Assembly: GCA_020248265.1 (NCBI GenBank)
Contig: JADCHX010000031.1
Span: 1-41,117 of the forward strand
DNA from: Rhodocyclaceae bacterium
Lineage (GTDB): Bacteria > Pseudomonadota > Gammaproteobacteria > Burkholderiales > CAIKXV01
Length of the DNA: 41,117 nucleotides
Reading direction: 5' to 3'
The notes beneath the pieces were generated by a model. That model searched no databases and was not told where the DNA came from. It saw nothing but the letters and a program-made list of their open reading frames with translations. Positions 25,691-33,174 of this stretch are shown here, in pieces; positions within the stretch are counted from its first letter, which is position 1; every line of letters begins with the position of its first letter. The position numbers were made by a program, and so were the translations under genes.

Positions 25691-28671
25691 ACGCGTAGAA
25701 CCGCTCGCGCGGGGCAACCGTGTTGGGGCTCTAGGTGATCGCCGCCCAGGTGGGCCTATCCCCGCTCGCGCGGGGCAACCTGCTGTCAACGCCGAAGTAA
25801 ATCTGACCCACTGGGGGTGCGGACGATTTCTTGGACTACCTTCAGGGGTAGTTCATGTACTCATACGACGACAGACTGCGAGCTATTCAGCTCTACATCA
25901 AGCTGGGCAAGCGCGCTGGCCTGACCATCCGCCAGCTCGGCTATCCGACGAAGAACGCCCTCAAGGGCTGGCACCAGGCCTACGAGCAGCGTCAGGACTT
26001 GCCCACGGGGTACGTCCGCGATCCAGCCAGCCTAGGGCCTATCCCCGCTCGCGCGGGGCAACCGGTCACTCCCACGAGATGTTGATTGCGCCGAGGGGCC
26101 TATCCCCGCTCGCGCGGGGCAACCGGACTCCAGACACTCCAGCGCCATCTGCATTGCGGCCTATCCCCGCTCGCGCGGGGCAACCATTTTCGGTGGCGGT
26201 GGAAAGGAACCCAGCTTGGGCCTATCCCCGCTCGCGCGGGGCAACCTTGATCTGCTGCGCGGTGGCCGTCTCGCTCGCGGGCCTATCCCCGCTCGCGCGG
26301 GGCAACCAGCGCCCTGGAGTTCTTTTTCGAGCCGTCCGAGGGCCTATCCCCGCTCGAGCAATCCGACATCGGCGTCGGCTACGGCCTATCCCCGCTCGCG
26401 CGGGGCAACCGGCGTCGACCCGGAGGTGATCGTGGCAGCCGAGGGCCTATCCCCGCTCGCGCGGGGCAACCCGTGCGACCAGGTAGTGCAGGTACACCGG
26501 CCGGGGCCTATCCCCGCTCGCGCGGGGCAACCCCGTTGTCGGCGGTGGTCGCGGCATCAACGACGGGCCTATCCCCGCTCGCGCGGGGCAACCGGCAGCG
26601 TGGCGGGCTGGAAACGCACGGTCAAGGGCCTATCCCCGCTCGCGCGGGGCAACCTGTCACGCACTCGGATGCGATCCAGCGTGGCAGACAGGGCCTATCC
26701 CCGCTCGCGCGGGGCAACCCCGGGCGATCTGTTCGTCGGCGGCGTGGCTGCGGGCCTATCCCCGCTCGCGCGGGGCAACCGAGATCCCGCGCGCGGTGAA
26801 GTCGGCGGAGAAGGGCCTATCCCCGCTCGCGCGGGGCAACCTGGCTGAACTGTAGCGCCGCACCGCCCGGAAAGGGCCTATCCCCGCTCGCGCGGGGCAA
26901 CCGTCCTGCTGTCCGGCAGCGACGCGGCCATGGGGGGCCTATCCCCGCTCGCGCGGGGCAACCGCGTGCGCCTTGACCTCCATCGCGTAGCCCGCGGGCC
27001 TATCCCCGCTCGCGCGGGGCAACCGCCGTGCTGCTGACCGACTCCGAGGTGATCGAGGGCCTATCCCCGCTCGCGCGGGGCAACCCCGTCAACGAACTCC
27101 ATGCCGTCGAATGCCGGGGGCCTATCCCCGCTCGCGCGGGGCAACCGCTCACTTCGAGGATCTCGGCCGCTTTGATGAGGGCCTATCCCCGCTCGCGCGG
27201 GGCAACCACCGGGCGGCGCGGTGTAGATGTCGATCGACAGGGCCTATCCCCGCTCGCGCGGGGCAACCGCCAATGCGCGCGCCGTGTCCATTGGCTTCTG
27301 GGGCCTATCCCCGCTCGCGCGGGGCAACCCTGGGCGAAGCGGTCGATTTCCGCGCGCCGCAGGGCCTATCCCCGCTCGCGCGGGGCAACCGCCTCTATCA
27401 GTGCCGGGATTTCCTGATCGACGGGCCTATCCCCGCTCGCGCGGGGCAACCGCCTCTATCAGTGCCGGGATTTCCTGATCGACGGGCCTATCCCCGCTCG
27501 CGCGGGGCAACCCCCGCGCTGCGCGATCAAGACATCGACTCCGGGGGCCTATCCCCGCTCGCGCGGGGCAACCGACTGCCCACGGGAAGCCGAGCGCAGC
27601 GCATCGGGCCTATCCCCGCTCGCGCGGGGCAACCGCGAGCATCTGCCCTTGCGACGCGCGGAAGCTGGGCCTATCCCCGCTCGCGCGGGGCAACCGGACT
27701 GACGCCGTGCTTTAGCGCAATCGGCTCGGGCCTATCCCCGCTCGCGCGGGGCAACCTGTTCAAAGGGGCTAGCCCTGCGACCGGACCCGGGCCTATCCCC
27801 GCTCGCGCGGGGCAACCAGCATCTCCGGCGCGGCGGCGATCAAGCGGACGGGCCTATCCCCGCTCGCGCGGGGCAACCATCGCATGAACTCAGTCGTCGT
27901 CGCATCACTCGGGCCTATCCCCGCTCGCGCGGGGCAACCGGGGCGGTTTCGTCGGCGGCGAACTACATCACGGGCCTATCCCCGCTCGCGCGGGGCAACC
28001 CGTCACGCGAACGGGCTGGCGACGGATGATGAGGGCCTATCCCCGCTCGCGCGGGGCAACCACGTCCGAGCAGCAGGCCAGTGACTTGCGATTCGGCCTA
28101 TCCCCGCTCGCGCGGGGCAACCCAACTTGTGCGCGCACTGCGCGCAGTTGCTTGGGGCCTATCCCCGCTCGCGCGGGGCAACCTAGCCGGGGCCACCAGA
28201 CGCGCCGCGGCTGATGGGCCTATCCCCGCTCGCGCGGGGCAACCCGGAAACTGCACGAGGATCGCGACATGGACGCGGGCCTATCCCCGCTCGCGCGGGG
28301 CAACCGCATAAGTGCAGTCATCGGAGCATGCCTCCACGGGCCTATCCCCGCTCGCGCGGGGCAACCGGAAGCACTACATCGCGCCAGACGGTCGCTGTCG
28401 GCCTATCCCCGCTCGCGCGGGGCAACCCCCCGAAAAAAGTAGTTGAACGAGTGCCGCGCGGGCCTATCCCCGCTCGCGCGGGGCAACCTTTCGCGGGATC
28501 AGCACCATTGCGCTACGGTACGGCCTATCCCCGCTCGCGCGGGGCAACCCCACTCCCGCAGCGTCTTGGCAACGGCTTTGCGGGCCTATCCCCGCTCGCG
28601 CGGGGCAACCCCGTTGCCAAGACGCTGCGGGAGTGGGCGGAAAGGCCTATCCCCGCTCGCGCGGGGCAACC
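25691..28671 (-). CRISPR. Type I-E CRISPR array, 46 repeat copies
   Basis: The array holds 46 copies of a 29-nt repeat at a 61-nt period (32-nt spacers). On the plus strand it reads GGGCCTATCCCC-GCTCGCGC-GGGGCAACC, so the transcribed direction is minus, matching the cas operon and the usual I-E form with a CCCCGC...GCGGGG stem and GATA end. The first copy in canonical direction (28643-28671) lies next to the leader. The final copy at 25691-25719 keeps 19 nt intact and has 10 degenerate bases, as expected for the terminal repeat. Departures: a 254-nt gap after 25780 holding an IS3 fragment, a truncated copy at 26340-26356, a 36-nt spacer at 26655-26690, and a duplicated spacer at 27391-27422 and 27452-27483. 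The last canonical base varies (mostly C, G in five copies, T in the newest). Confidence 0.97.
25781..26034 (+). mobile_element. Fragment of an IS3-family element inside the CRISPR array
   Basis: In place of one spacer, 254 nt contain a transposase start, ATG at 25855, MYSYDDRLRAIQLYIKLGKR and then IRQLGYPTKNALKGWHQAYEQ. This is the N-terminal helix-turn-helix of IS3-family OrfA proteins. The frame runs into the next repeat at 26035 after about 60 residues, so the rest of the transposase and the right end are missing. The left part TGTCAACGCCGAAGTAAATC may be the terminal repeat region. The element was probably inserted and then deleted by recombination, possibly together with repeat units. 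Confidence 0.75.
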
Positions 28672-28726
28672 TCTTGCATGCAACCGATTGGCGTGCAAGG
28701 GGGAAAAGCAAAGTCAGTCCAATATT
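28672..28726 (-). promoter_or_regulatory. CRISPR leader
   Basis: These 55 bp between the cas2 stop and the first repeat are the leader, where new spacers are added and array transcription starts. It is AT-richer than its surroundings (AAAATATTGGAC then TTTGCTTTTCC in the transcribed strand). Next to the repeat is an inverted repeat, CTTGCATGC (28673-28681) and GCGTGCAAG (28691-28699), with one mismatch and a 9-nt loop. It may be a protein-binding site for integration. A clear promoter is not resolvable; part of it may lie in cas2. Confidence 0.75.
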
Positions 28727-29041
28727 TTAAGGAACTCTGGCAACCATGGAACGGCGGCGTACCAGCCACATTCCATCAGCTTCTACCAACTCACGTGGGA
28801 CTTCGCCCAGGCTGGCGACGCCCACGCCGCCGACAGCATTAAGGTCTCGCCACACCATTACTAAGCTGCCTCGCGACTCATGACGATGCCAGTCGCGCAT
28901 CACCTCCCACACCCTCTCGCGCACCCTAGGATTCATCCGAGGCGAGACGAATACGTTTGGTGCCATCTCCAGCATCACGGACGACAGAAACCCGTGAAAG
29001 CGGTCGGCCGCGTCACGGATTACGATAATCACTAGCGCCAC
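28727..29041 (-). CDS. cas2e: CRISPR-associated endonuclease Cas2, type I-E
   Basis: This 104-residue subunit joins Cas1 in the spacer-integration complex. The translation ALVIIVIRDAADRFHGFLSS, then LEMAPNVFVSPRMNPRVRERVWE, aligns with the E. coli Cas2 series VVVTENVPPRLRGRLA and LEVRAGVYVGDVS. The GTG at 29041 is chosen because a GAGG lies about 8 nt upstream and the family starts there; this makes a 29-nt overlap with cas1. The C-terminus is longer and more basic than in E. coli and ends right before the leader. Last gene of the cas operon. Confidence 0.88.
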   Translation of the reverse strand: MALVIIVIRDAADRFHGFLSSVMLEMAPNVFVSPRMNPRVRERVWEVMRDWHRHESRGSLVMVWRDLNAVGGVGVASLGEVPRELVEADGMWLVRRRSMVARVP

Positions 29042-29918
29042 TATTCGCCTCGCTATCCTTCTCATCCATGCGCAAAACCTGCTTGATGCGGTCGATCATC
29101 GCTCCGATCACCTGCTGCTTTCGGAACACAGCCGCGGCCTCTCGCCGGACCAGTCGGTCGACCGTCTCGTCCCCTTGCTCGGCCCGCTTTGCCGCCGTGA
29201 AAGCGACCTGCAAGGTCACCGTCTCACGAAACAGATCCGCAATGTCGAGCACGAAAGACTGCCCTGAATGCTCGTGAATGAAGCCTAGAGGCGGGAGGGC
29301 AGCAAGTGATTGCACCGCAATTGCTGCAGCTGCCTGCACCGCAGTAGCCGCGTGGTTGATGGCTTGGTTGGGAAGGTCGGCAGCGTTCGGATCGGCCCGG
29401 TCGTAGTTGCGCCCCTGCCATCGAACACCGTGCTTCTCTGCCATGTGCTTGTACACGTCCTTAACACGTGCGCCCTCTATACCGCGCAGCGTATCCAATT
29501 CCCGGTGAGGAAGTACCTCACCTAGCCGCAGCGCATACATGTGACGCGCGACGCTTATGCGCCTTCGCGGATTACCCCATAGCTCGGCTTGGCGTCGCGC
29601 GACATCTGAGCGATCTGGGAGTAGCGGCGGCGCTGTATAGGTGCGTACGCCGTCCTCGCCCACTGCTGCCAGCAGCGTGCCGTGGCGCGCGAGCAGGCGC
29701 AGCGCGTCCTGTGTAACGCTGCTGCCAGGACCGAGCAGAACCATCGACACCGACTGGTGCGGAATCTGGTCCATGCTCGGATTCAGACTTTCGCGCCCGC
29801 GCAGGAAATTCAAACAGCCATTGCTTACGCAAAGCTCGCCCCGAGAAAGCCATAGCAGGCCGTGGCGATCCGTGTGCGGCATGCGCGCAGTCGCCAGACC
29901 GAGGCGTCCCTTTAACAT
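29013..29918 (-). CDS. cas1e: CRISPR integrase Cas1, type I-E
   Basis: This 301-residue integrase inserts new spacers at the leader. The metal-binding residues are in place: Glu148 in RGIEGARVK, His215 in LGFIHEHSG, and Asp225 and Asp228 in VLDIADLFR, matching Glu141, His208 and Asp221 of the E. coli protein. The N-terminal beta domain contains the GLLWLSRGELC strand. It starts 12 bp after cas6e and overlaps cas2. Length and order are standard for type I-E. Confidence 0.96.
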   Translation of the reverse strand: MLKGRLGLATARMPHTDRHGLLWLSRGELCVSNGCLNFLRGRESLNPSMDQIPHQSVSMVLLGPGSSVTQDALRLLARHGTLLAAVGEDGVRTYTAPPLLPDRSDVARRQAELWGNPRRRISVARHMYALRLGEVLPHRELDTLRGIEGARVKDVYKHMAEKHGVRWQGRNYDRADPNAADLPNQAINHAATAVQAAAAIAVQSLAALPPLGFIHEHSGQSFVLDIADLFRETVTLQVAFTAAKRAEQGDETVDRLVRREAAAVFRKQQVIGAMIDRIKQVLRMDEKDSEANSGASDYRNP

Positions 29919-29930
29919 GCCAGCAGCTCG

Positions 29931-30692
29931 TCAGTCTGCTGTGCTCAACAACAGCATGCCGAAGCCGAAGGCGCGGTGTCGACCCACGCCCCGGGCCAGC
30001 AGGTGCCCAAAGGCCGTGGGGTCCAGAACCTGCAATCGCCCATTGAGCACTGCATCCGGGCCTTCTATAGCTTGTGCCTTGCGACGGATCCCCTCCGAAG
30101 CCTGGGCACGCCGCACGATGCTTCCTAGCTTGAATGCAGACAGATGAACATCCAGCAGATCCACCGCGCCTTGCCAGGGCTCCACTCCTGAGCCTGCGCG
30201 AGGCGCCAAGTGCTCTCGCAGCCACTGCGCGTAGACCGCTTCGCGATTCAGCGGTGCATCAGGCGCCTGGGCCGCGGCGTGTAGAAAAGCATCCTGCTCG
30301 CCTTTGGCCGCGCGCACCGTGGGCCGGACTCGGACCTCAAAGCCCAGAATCTTGCCCTTTGGCCATTCTGTCGGGAACGGCCGTACGCGGAAACCTTCGC
30401 GCTCGCTGGTGGCGACAAGCCCCAACGTTCGAGCCGCCAACAAGTCCGCCCGCTCGACCTTAGCGGCCAGCGCATGGGCGTCAAGCGAAGTGTAGGCAAG
30501 GAGGCCCCGTCCCTCCTCCAGGTAGCGGAAGGGCTGGGGGGGAGCACTGCCGAAAACTGCGCGAAGAAGCCCATGAAGAACGTCGCCGAGGTCCGCCGTC
30601 TGGCGCTCATGGCGGGCATGGTGCTGCGCCATCCACGTCGCGAGCAGCCGGGTGTCCGGGCGTGTATGCAACAAATGCAAGCCATTGCTCAT
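29931..30692 (-). CDS. cas6e: CRISPR pre-crRNA endoribonuclease Cas6e
   Basis: This 253-residue RAMP protein cuts the repeat hairpin of the array transcript and stays bound to the crRNA handle in Cascade. It has the two ferredoxin-like folds and the glycine-rich C-terminal loop GVGRHRAFGFGMLLL, the family signature. The catalytic His is likely one of the His residues in the N-terminal helix near residues 24-41 (AQHHARHE, DVLHGLL). Its ATG overlaps the cas5 stop by 4 nt. Its target is the CCCCGC...GCGGGG stem of the neighbouring repeats. Confidence 0.94.
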   Translation of the reverse strand: MSNGLHLLHTRPDTRLLATWMAQHHARHERQTADLGDVLHGLLRAVFGSAPPQPFRYLEEGRGLLAYTSLDAHALAAKVERADLLAARTLGLVATSEREGFRVRPFPTEWPKGKILGFEVRVRPTVRAAKGEQDAFLHAAAQAPDAPLNREAVYAQWLREHLAPRAGSGVEPWQGAVDLLDVHLSAFKLGSIVRRAQASEGIRRKAQAIEGPDAVLNGRLQVLDPTAFGHLLARGVGRHRAFGFGMLLLSTAD

Positions 30693-31411
30693 GGCGCGAT
30701 TTCCTGCGCACCGACGATCGCCTCATAGACCGGACGCCAGCCACCGTGCAGCCCACTAGTCCAATTGCGCTCGTCACAGATATCCATCCGGCGGTTGGGC
30801 TCCATAGCACCTTCACCCTCAGGCCACTGGACCCGCCAACCTTCTGCACCCGGAGATACGTGCTCATTCACGAGCGCCCGCAGGGCGCCCAGCACGTTGT
30901 CGCTATCCTGCCAGCCGGCAACCAGACGTTCGCTCGGCACGCAGGCTTTTCGTCCGATGAACAACGGGCGCACTGGTCGGTCAAGCGCATCGGCAATTGC
31001 GCTCAGCGTCGGGGCCTCGTCCGCCGGTTGCAGGGCAAGCACCACCCAGCCTCGAAAATCGGCTTGGTAGTCCCGGTAGCGCAAATGAGGGCTAGCATAC
31101 GACCCAGCGCCTCCACGCCGCTCTTCCGGCTGGCCCCACGTAGTCCAGCCACTGTCTGATGCACCTAGCTCCGCGGTCTGGAAATCCTGCAGCCGGCGCG
31201 ATCCTGGCTCGAGCGCGGTACCCATGCGTAAGCGCTCCTGCAATCGGTTGTGCAATTCGTGATTCGCACGATCCCAACCCAGCGCGTTAGCGATCAAACC
31301 CGTCAGCATCGAAAGGGCGGGGAAATCACGGATCACACCGCGGTTGTCGATTGCCTCGCCACCAAAGGCGATCAACGGTGCTGCCAACCGCAACACGAGA
31401 TGGCGCGTCAC
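30689..31411 (-). CDS. cas5e: Cascade subunit Cas5, type I-E
   Basis: This 240-residue RAMP protein caps the 5-prime handle of the crRNA in Cascade. The first strand TRHLVLRLAAPLIAFGGEAID resembles the E. coli CasD start, and SMLTGLIANALGWDR is the conserved glycine-rich helix. The GTG at 31411 is chosen because GGAGG lies about 6 nt upstream and homology begins there; it starts 1 nt after the cas7 stop. The longer upstream frame is inside cas7. It overlaps cas6e by 4 nt. Confidence 0.93.
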   Translation of the reverse strand: MTRHLVLRLAAPLIAFGGEAIDNRGVIRDFPALSMLTGLIANALGWDRANHELHNRLQERLRMGTALEPGSRRLQDFQTAELGASDSGWTTWGQPEERRGGAGSYASPHLRYRDYQADFRGWVVLALQPADEAPTLSAIADALDRPVRPLFIGRKACVPSERLVAGWQDSDNVLGALRALVNEHVSPGAEGWRVQWPEGEGAMEPNRRMDICDERNWTSGLHGGWRPVYEAIVGAQEIAP

Positions 31412-31412
31412 T

Positions 31413-32597
31413 TCATGCCTCCACGCTTGCCTGCATGACAGCCGCCTGGGCCCAATCGCTGAGCGCGGCCAGCGGCAAACGCTGTGCGCCGGGAATGGCC
31501 ACTTCGTCAACCGAAAGGAAACGTCGTGCCAGCGGCGCGCCGTAGGCTGCGTCCAAGCCGCCCAGTTCGTGGGCTATGCGCTGCACTGCAGCCTGGCGCA
31601 GCGCCGGCTGTGCCAGTGGTAACGCGTTGTGGAAAGCGCCTGCCAAGCTGCGTGGTTGCCAGTCACCCGCTTCGACGAGCATGAACTTGGCCCATTCGAA
31701 AGGCGCGGTGGAGCCTCGTTTTGCACCAGGGCTGACGGTCGCTACCAAATGCAACAGGCTCTTCACCACGCGGCCAGCCAATTCGCGCTGATCGGGGCGC
31801 ACTGCGGCCCAGTCGTGGATGGATACTCCTTCCAGGTTGGCGATCAGCTGTGGCACATCGACCACGAGATAGCCGTAATACAAACCGCTCGCGAGTTCGG
31901 TGTCAAAAATGCCCGCGGAGCCGAGTTGACCTGCATCTCGCAGCAGATCGTCAACAACCGTGAAGTAGTCGTTCTCGACCTGTGCTTCATGCACCGTAAA
32001 GGCATGTGCCACATACACCGCCGCATCACGGTTGGCGAGGACGTCGGACGTTACCATGCGACCGAATAGGGCGGACTCCAAACCGCTACCCAGGCGGAGC
32101 GCCTCAATGTTCTTCTTCTCGTTCTTCAGGAAGCCGGCGATAGCTGCCTTTAAGTCTTTCTCTTCGGTATGTTCACCAGCGAGCGTTGCACAGCGTTGGA
32201 CCAGATAGTCGACCTCTGCGTAGCCGAGCAGGACGGCTTGACCTGTCTCGAGGGCGTCGTTGCCCTTGAGGTCCTTCGCCTTGTCCACCAATCCCGCCGC
32301 ACGCAAGCCCTCAACAGCAGTTTGTGCGAGAGGTTCGGAAACGCCGGCCGCGACCAGCCGGTCCCGTATGAGCCGCAGCGTTTCACGCGAGCGAACGGCC
32401 ATGGGCACCTCCAGTCGCTCAAGGGAGCATGCATCCTTGGCGACACGCCAGTGGCGCTTCAGGCATTGCGAGGAGATGCGCGTTCGCACCTTGTCGCCGT
32501 ATGGCAGCCGCTTCGCCAAGCCAGCGTCATCCCGGTTCAGCAGCGCAGCCGGGTAGTTGTGCAACGTATGGATCTGTATGAAGCGGGGAATCATCAT
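31413..32597 (-). CDS. cas7e: Cascade backbone subunit Cas7, type I-E (CasC/Cse4)
   Basis: This 394-residue protein forms the repeated backbone that binds crRNA in Cascade. The N-terminus RFIQIHTLHNYPAALLNRDD then AGLAKRLPYGDKVRTRISSQ and KRHWR is the CasC/Cse4 signature. The thumb and palm regions with KRGSTAPFEWAKFMLVEAG follow. Two neighbouring ATGs at 32597 and 32594 are possible; AAAGGTAG lies upstream. It starts 31 bp after cse2 and ends 1 bp before cas5. Confidence 0.95.
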   Translation of the reverse strand: MMIPRFIQIHTLHNYPAALLNRDDAGLAKRLPYGDKVRTRISSQCLKRHWRVAKDACSLERLEVPMAVRSRETLRLIRDRLVAAGVSEPLAQTAVEGLRAAGLVDKAKDLKGNDALETGQAVLLGYAEVDYLVQRCATLAGEHTEEKDLKAAIAGFLKNEKKNIEALRLGSGLESALFGRMVTSDVLANRDAAVYVAHAFTVHEAQVENDYFTVVDDLLRDAGQLGSAGIFDTELASGLYYGYLVVDVPQLIANLEGVSIHDWAAVRPDQRELAGRVVKSLLHLVATVSPGAKRGSTAPFEWAKFMLVEAGDWQPRSLAGAFHNALPLAQPALRQAAVQRIAHELGGLDAAYGAPLARRFLSVDEVAIPGAQRLPLAALSDWAQAAVMQASVEA

Positions 32598-32628
32598 TGC
32601 GATCTACCTTTGAAGTGCATGAGGAAAT

Positions 32629-33174
32629 TCAGTCCTTCCTGGACTGCGCTGCAAAATAGGCGCTGGCGATCCGCAGCCTGAGCTGCTCGGCGCGCTCCAG
32701 GTCTTCATCGAGCGCGCTGTCTTCCTTAAGCACAAGTTCGCCGAGCTCGAACCAGTTCGGCCGCACTGACTTGCTCGCCAGGAGACGCAACACGCGAGGC
32801 AGTAACTGGCGAAAGGCTTCGCCACGAGATGTCAGTAGCTTGGTGACCCTGGACTCGGCAACCCCGGCATCCGCGAACTGGACGCCCAAGCGGCCTCCAC
32901 CATCGTGCCCTGCAAGGGCTATCCCTTGGGCGACCAAGGCCCAGCGAGGCCATGTATCAGCTCGCCACGTCTCGGGCTTCATGCCGGAATAAAGGAGGGC
33001 GCGTGTCAGGGCAGCCACCTCGTGCGGACGAAGTGCATTGGGTACCAACCGTGCAAGCGCAGCACGCTCGCCGAGACCCGCCTTTTGCACATAGGCTGCC
33101 AAAGCGGCGAGCGGACTCGTACGCTTCGTCTGTGCCGCCAACCCAGTATCTGAGTCGGATAATTCTTCAACCAC
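32629..33174 (-). CDS. cse2: Cascade small subunit Cse2 (Cas11e)
   Basis: This 181-residue helical protein is the Cascade small subunit, present as a dimer that stabilises the R-loop. The GTG at 33174 is preferred, since AAGGAGAA lies 4-5 nt upstream and family length fits; a longer start at 33222 is possible. Recognised by a mostly helical pattern, ALARLVPNALRPHEVAALTR and then RADTWPRWALVAQGIAL, and by position. It overlaps cse1 by 8 nt. The length matches the family. Confidence 0.85.
   Translation of the reverse strand: MVEELSDSDTGLAAQTKRTSPLAALAAYVQKAGLGERAALARLVPNALRPHEVAALTRALLYSGMKPETWRADTWPRWALVAQGIALAGHDGGGRLGVQFADAGVAESRVTKLLTSRGEAFRQLLPRVLRLLASKSVRPNWFELGELVLKEDSALDEDLERAEQLRLRIASAYFAAQSRKD

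Noticed and set aside
25650..28864. Many open frames with repeated PIPARAGQP, YPRSRGAT and LSPLARGN segments across 25.6-28.9 kb
   Set aside because: They are the three frame translations of the CRISPR repeat every 61 nt, not a repetitive protein family. They have no starts or ribosome binding sites of their own.
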